The notes beneath the pieces were generated by a model. The model ran no database searches. It was not told where the DNA came from and saw only the letters and a list, made by a program, of their open reading frames with translations. DNA of 64,000 nt from Aselliscus stoliczkanus (lineage: Eukaryota > Chordata > Mammalia > Chiroptera > Hipposideridae), in NCBI GenBank assembly GCA_033961575.1, contig CM066727.1:2008001-2072000 (forward strand). The letters run 5' to 3'. Made by a program: the position numbers and the translations under genes. This document shows, piece by piece, positions 60,005 through 64,000 of this stretch; the first letter of the stretch is position 1, and every line of letters begins with the position of its first letter.

Positions 60005-61108
60005 ATCCATGTTTTATAGATGCAAATCGATCAGCTAGTAAAGAGACTGGTTCTGAAAATGAAAAGACAAGCCTTAGACTGGGAGAGAATATTTGCAAAC
60101 CACGTGTCCAACAAAGGACTAGCACCTAGAATATGTAACAAACCCTTAAAACTCAACCACAACAAAAAATCCAAATACAAAGTGGGCAAAATTGCAAACT
60201 AACATTTCGCTGGAGTAGATCTACAGACATACAGACGGCTAATGGGCACAGAAAAGGAAATGCAAATTCAGGCCATAATGAGGTACCACTACCTACTTAT
60301 CACAATAGCTTTTTTTTTCTTTTCAAATTCATAACATCCAATGCTGGTGAGGATGCTGAGAAACGATCACACAGACATTGTTTGTGGGCAGGTGAAATGC
60401 TACAGCGACTCTGGAGATTGGTTTTGCAGCTTCTTATACATCGAGACACGCAAAATTCAGATGAGCTAGCAATTACACTTCTGGGCATTTATGCCACAGA
60501 AATGAAAACCCAGGTTCGAGCCAAACCTGTTTGTAGCACAATGTTCTAGCACTTTTATTCTTTACAGGTAAAAACTGGAAAAACAAGCCTGCTGTATCTT
60601 TCACCAGGCCTGTGGTTAAACTGTGGTGCACCCATGCCATGGGACAACATCCCGCAATAAAAAGGAACAAACTATTGATCACACAGCCACTTGAGGGGAA
60701 AAGCCAATTATAAAAGGTTACAGACTGTATAATTCCATTTATGTGATATTCTTGAAATTACAAATCGACGGATGAGTGATTGCAGGGGGCAAGGGCCGTG
60801 GCCACAAGCAGCACCGCAGGAAGACTTGTGGTGATGGCACTGCCTGCACCTCCATGGTGGCAGCACTTACGAGAATGCACACGGGTGTGCAATCGCACAG
60901 AACCACACACACACACGTGTGCACACACACACACAGACCCGAGTGCATCTAACTGGTGACTTCTCAATAGGCTCTGTGGGTTGTAGCAACACCGTTTCCC
61001 GGTGTTAATTTTGTGCTCTCTGGGGAAGACATCATGGTTCCGGGAACCTGGGTGAAGGTACAAGGCTGCCCTATCAGTGTTCTTGCAACTTTCTGAGAAT
61101 CTATAATC
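60005..61108 (+). mobile_element. Old L1, ORF2 end and complete-looking 3' UTR
   Basis: ORF2 text (ACTGGGAGAGAATATTTGCA, AACAAAGGACTAGCACCTAG, GGAAATGCAAATTCAGGCCA, TGCTGGTGAGGATGCTGAGA) leads into a 3' UTR (GAGTGCATCTAACTGGTGAC, AATAGGCTCTGTGGGTTGTA, GAATCTATAATCATTTCAAA). The embedded CA repeat at 60906-60936 is typical of that UTR. All frames are broken. Confidence 0.9.
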
Positions 61109-61117
61109 ATTTCAAAA

Positions 61118-61190
61118 TATGTGAGCACTGGGATTTGAACCCACGCCATCTGGTTCCAGAGCTTGCACTCTGAATTACTGAGTCACACAA
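61118..61190 (-). mobile_element. MIR SINE 5' (tRNA-like) end
   Basis: CTGGGATTTGAACCCACGCCATCTGGTTCCAGAGCTTGCACTC is the reverse complement of the MIR tRNA-related head (GAGCACGGACTCTGGAGCCAGACTGCCTGGGTTCGAATCC). It is not a tRNA gene because no cloverleaf arms remain. Confidence 0.8.
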
Positions 61191-61655
61191 AAAGCTTCAT
61201 AGTCATCTCAAAACAGACAGTGAAAAAGAAAGATTGGTAACTAAGTAGAATGTTCTAAAGACACTGCAGGGCACACGCCAGGGTGCGTTGTCAGAGGGTC
61301 ACGGTGACGCAGGGAGCGGGGAGTTCACCGGCCTCTCCAGAGTCTGAATCCCCAGACAGCTTTCTCTCGACGTGCCTTCCCCAGTAAACTGAACAGAGAT
61401 GGGTCTCTCCCCGGCCCCCTTCGTCTAATAGACACATGGTATCTATGCCTCTCACATTCTTCATGTTACAAACACACAGATTACTTTGAGTGTAATCACC
61501 ATTTGGTCAATATCACTTCATTTATCTCTACGTTTCTCATTCAGTATGGAAAAGTTATCAAGTCTGGGAAAACTGACTTCTCCATGAAAAGTGGAAGTCA
61601 ATTTTGATTTTATGATTCTGTAAATTTTAGGATTCTATGTGCACTCCAGTGAGAG
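61191..61655. other. Unidentified sequence
   Basis: Nothing recognised. Confidence 0.5.
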
Positions 61656-61659
61656 GATT

Positions 61660-63110
61660 TAAGCTTAAAATATTTTCGGGTTTCTCCTTACACCTTTAAA
61701 TTGCATTTTTAAATAAAATGATGAGGCTTAAGGGAAGTGCATTTTTCCTGAGTTCTCCTTAAGGTTATTGATTTTCAGCCCCAGTTCTCCAATTTATCTT
61801 TATATCGGGGCTAATGAATTGAACTCGCCAACTTAGCCTCCTTGTGTCTAAAGTGGAGAGCTTTAATTTCATTCATACAGGATCTATCATGATTAATTAA
61901 TTTAATCTTTAGAGTTTCTGACTGAACTTACTAACGAACATTCCACCCTGTAAGATAATTTAATTACAACAAATTTGTGGTTCCCTTTTCTGACTGCCGT
62001 GGGGTTAGTGTACGTGTGTGGCCACCCAAATGCCACAACCCCACGCCTCTCCAGAGCTTGGGCTATATAAAGGTTGAGTTATTCTTTTATAGCATTTGGT
62101 GAGAACTCATGATGCATTGGGCTTCTACAAAGACAGCTATGGGGATGCTAGGATTTGTCCTGTCGTTTCAGATCTGCCATAATCTGGAGGTTGTTTCCCA
62201 TTCACATTTTGGAGTAAAAGAATGCCTCCTCTGCTCATTGGGCAAAGCGAGCTGTTTCCTATAGGAGATCAATTGTACTCTATAACTGTATGCTGTCACC
62301 ATTTCCAAAACGTTTGACCTCCTACTGGGGTACAGTACCGTGTCCCCATCTATAATGTAATCAGCCTGTATCTTGCTTTACACATTTCAACAGATCCTCT
62401 TTTTCTGGTGAGTCAAGAAATCATCTATGCAAATGGCATGCTAAGTATTGTAATTGACCAACCGCCTAGCTGACGCCCAGTCATCAGTGGGGCACCCCTC
62501 CCCCATGGATCTAGACCACAGTTCCCTTCAAACAAGGTTTTGCACAGTGTTTTCAAAGATATTTTAGCTCCTGCAGTGACAAAAGCCTATTTAGAAACTG
62601 CGAGCATAATTTACTGCCCTGATTTGTGACGCAGTTTATGCAATCCGGTCTATTCATGCTACACAGGGATGCATCTTTGTTAGGAAAACACAGGTCTTTA
62701 GCAATTGCAAAACTCCACATTACTACATTTTATGATGGAACACAGTAGATTGCGGCAATAAGCCCCCGTGTTTTATTAAACCTTTACACAACTGTGAGAG
62801 GTTAATGGGGCTATTATTTTCCCTACTGTCAAAATCCGCGGCAAAGCAGAGCGCTCAGTGCCAGAGTCCCAGCGCAGAGAAGGGGCCAGGCGTTTCTTCT
62901 GCAGCAGCATCGCCAGCCGCCCCGGCCCTCCAAGGCCCAAATAAATCACGCTTCAGTAATGCAGCAATGAGGTCCTCTAACGACCAATGTGACACGGAGC
63001 TGTACTTCCAGCAATTAAATAACAAGGTGAGTGGCTGCAACGATGTTATTAGGAAATTAAAGGTGAGTAAAGCAAACCACGCCGATTCTTATAGATTATT
63101 TGCAGGGGGT
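61660..63110. promoter_or_regulatory. Repeat-poor block, candidate conserved regulatory DNA
   Basis: About 1.4 kb free of recognisable repeats in an otherwise repeat-rich window. It is rich in homeodomain-type cores (ATTA/TAAT, for example TGATTAATTAATTTAATC at 61891-61908 and TAATTTAATTACAAC at 61957-61971), with a TGTGACGCAGTTTATGC stretch at 62625-62641. A 132-codon plus frame starting at 62805 covers its end but shows no domain and no convincing splice structure. The call is inferred from composition only and needs alignment to other mammals. Confidence 0.3.
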
Positions 63111-64000
63111 GGGGGTGGGAGGTTAATAGAACAACATGATATCTGGTTACCTGAGAAATTATGGCCTGAAGAAAATGCCAGTTGCAAACTATTTCTGGAG
63201 TAACGCTTCAAGGTGGAAACCACACAGCGTCCGCTGGGCCGAGGAGGTTAAGGAAGGGCGTCTGCAGCCTGGGAAGCCTCGTCTTACTGAGCGAGTCACT
63301 CAGGTCTATTAAGAGCCTGGCTCCATCCTCTGCCCCTCGTCCCCTCTGCCCAATACCCACCCACAACCCACTACAAGCGCCAAATCTGGGGAGGGGATTT
63401 GGAGAGGCTGGGGCTGCCTGTCACTGCAAATTTTCAAATGACCTTTCTAAAAGCAAGCGTGTGCCCATCAGCAGCTCAGTGACAAACAGACTCACTGAGC
63501 AGGGGCGTGAGGAAACGGGGCCCGCAGACTACAGCAGCCCCCTTCATTCGTGGGGACACGCTCGGACCCCCAGGAGGGCGGGCCACTGTGGGTAGTTTGA
63601 AACTTTCTTTCTTATACATAACGATGAGAAATTCTACCTTATGAATCAGGCGCAGTAAGAGATTAACAAGGATAACTAATAATACAATGAAATAATTATG
63701 ATGATACACTGCGGTAAAGGTTACATGAATGCCGTCTATCAGAATATCTTATCATACTGCACTCATCTTTTCACTTACAGAGAGGACTGTCAGTCTCTCG
63801 TTGGAGTATCTGAATGGCCAGCATCTCTACTCTTGTGCTTTGGGCCATTTTGAAGTAAAATCAGGGTCACTTGAGCACAAGCCCTGTGATATCTCATCGG
63901 TGGATCTGATAACCAAGGTGGCAGCTGTGTGGCTCGAGGCGGGGAGAGCGTGGGGACACCGGACAAAGGGGTGCTCACCTCCTGGCAGGATAGCGTGAGA
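63111..64000. other. Unidentified sequence, no supported gene
   Basis: Overlapping frames on both strands (63182-63998) without domains. Mixed composition with a GC-rich part at 63200-63600. Confidence 0.45.

Noticed and set aside
61118..61190. tRNA-like GGGATTTGAACCC segment
   Set aside because: Matches the tRNA-derived head of MIR in reverse; no complete tRNA.
62805..63203. 132-codon frame in the repeat-poor block, with GGTGAGTGG and GGTGAGTAA donor-like sites at about 63026 and 63061
   Set aside because: Donor-like words exist, but there is no recognisable protein and no matching acceptor that I could defend. Kept only as candidate regulatory DNA.

Overview
This is a stretch of placental-mammal nuclear DNA in which I can support no protein-coding gene, no rRNA or tRNA gene and no CRISPR array. 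All open frames are short, overlap on both strands or lie in simple repeats, and none carries a recognisable host protein domain. What can be read is a layered record of transposable elements, tandem repeats and a few structure-forming or possibly regulatory sequences. The best taxonomic clue is a tRNA-derived SINE family with a GGGCCGGCC head. Its full-length copy (44327-44761) ends in CCCC-rich blocks followed by AAAATCTTT, which resembles the Rhin-type SINEs of rhinolophoid (Yinpterochiroptera) bats. A horseshoe, leaf-nosed or related bat is therefore my best guess, at moderate confidence. MIR, L2, L1, MLT1, Tigger, MER5-like and hAT relics confirm a eutherian genome.

Layout. 1-5000 holds a short SINE and a three-layer nest: an old L1 is interrupted by an MLT1-type LTR, which is itself interrupted by a 901-bp palindromic mariner element. 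5000-12900 is mostly AT-rich unique sequence with a Tigger relic, an ERV-type LTR, a 2 x 57-bp duplication, an L1 3' end and a polypurine tract. 12900-26500 is richer in G, C and CpG, with several short tandem duplications (4 x 47, 2 x 71, 2 x 75 and 2 x 50 bp), two inverted copies of one hAT element, a MER5-like element and MIR and L2 relics. 26500-44300 is mostly unidentified, with a G-quadruplex tract, an MLT1-like fragment, a 4 x 28-bp array, pyrimidine repeats and CpG-rich patches.

44300-55800 is dense in mobile elements: the full-length SINE, two short SINEs, Tigger, several L1 3' fragments, MIRs and many GT, GATA and TA microsatellites, including a Z-DNA-prone palindrome pair. 55800-58060 is G-rich and ends in a 1.25-kb TG/GA minisatellite. 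58060-64000 is AT-rich and has an old L1 and a MIR. From about 61660 to 63110 there is repeat-poor sequence with many homeodomain-type ATTA cores, the best candidate for a conserved regulatory block.

No genes work together here in a pathway. The window looks intergenic or deeply intronic. Element family names are assigned from remembered consensus features, not from a database search, and boundaries without a stated target-site duplication (TSD) are approximate.
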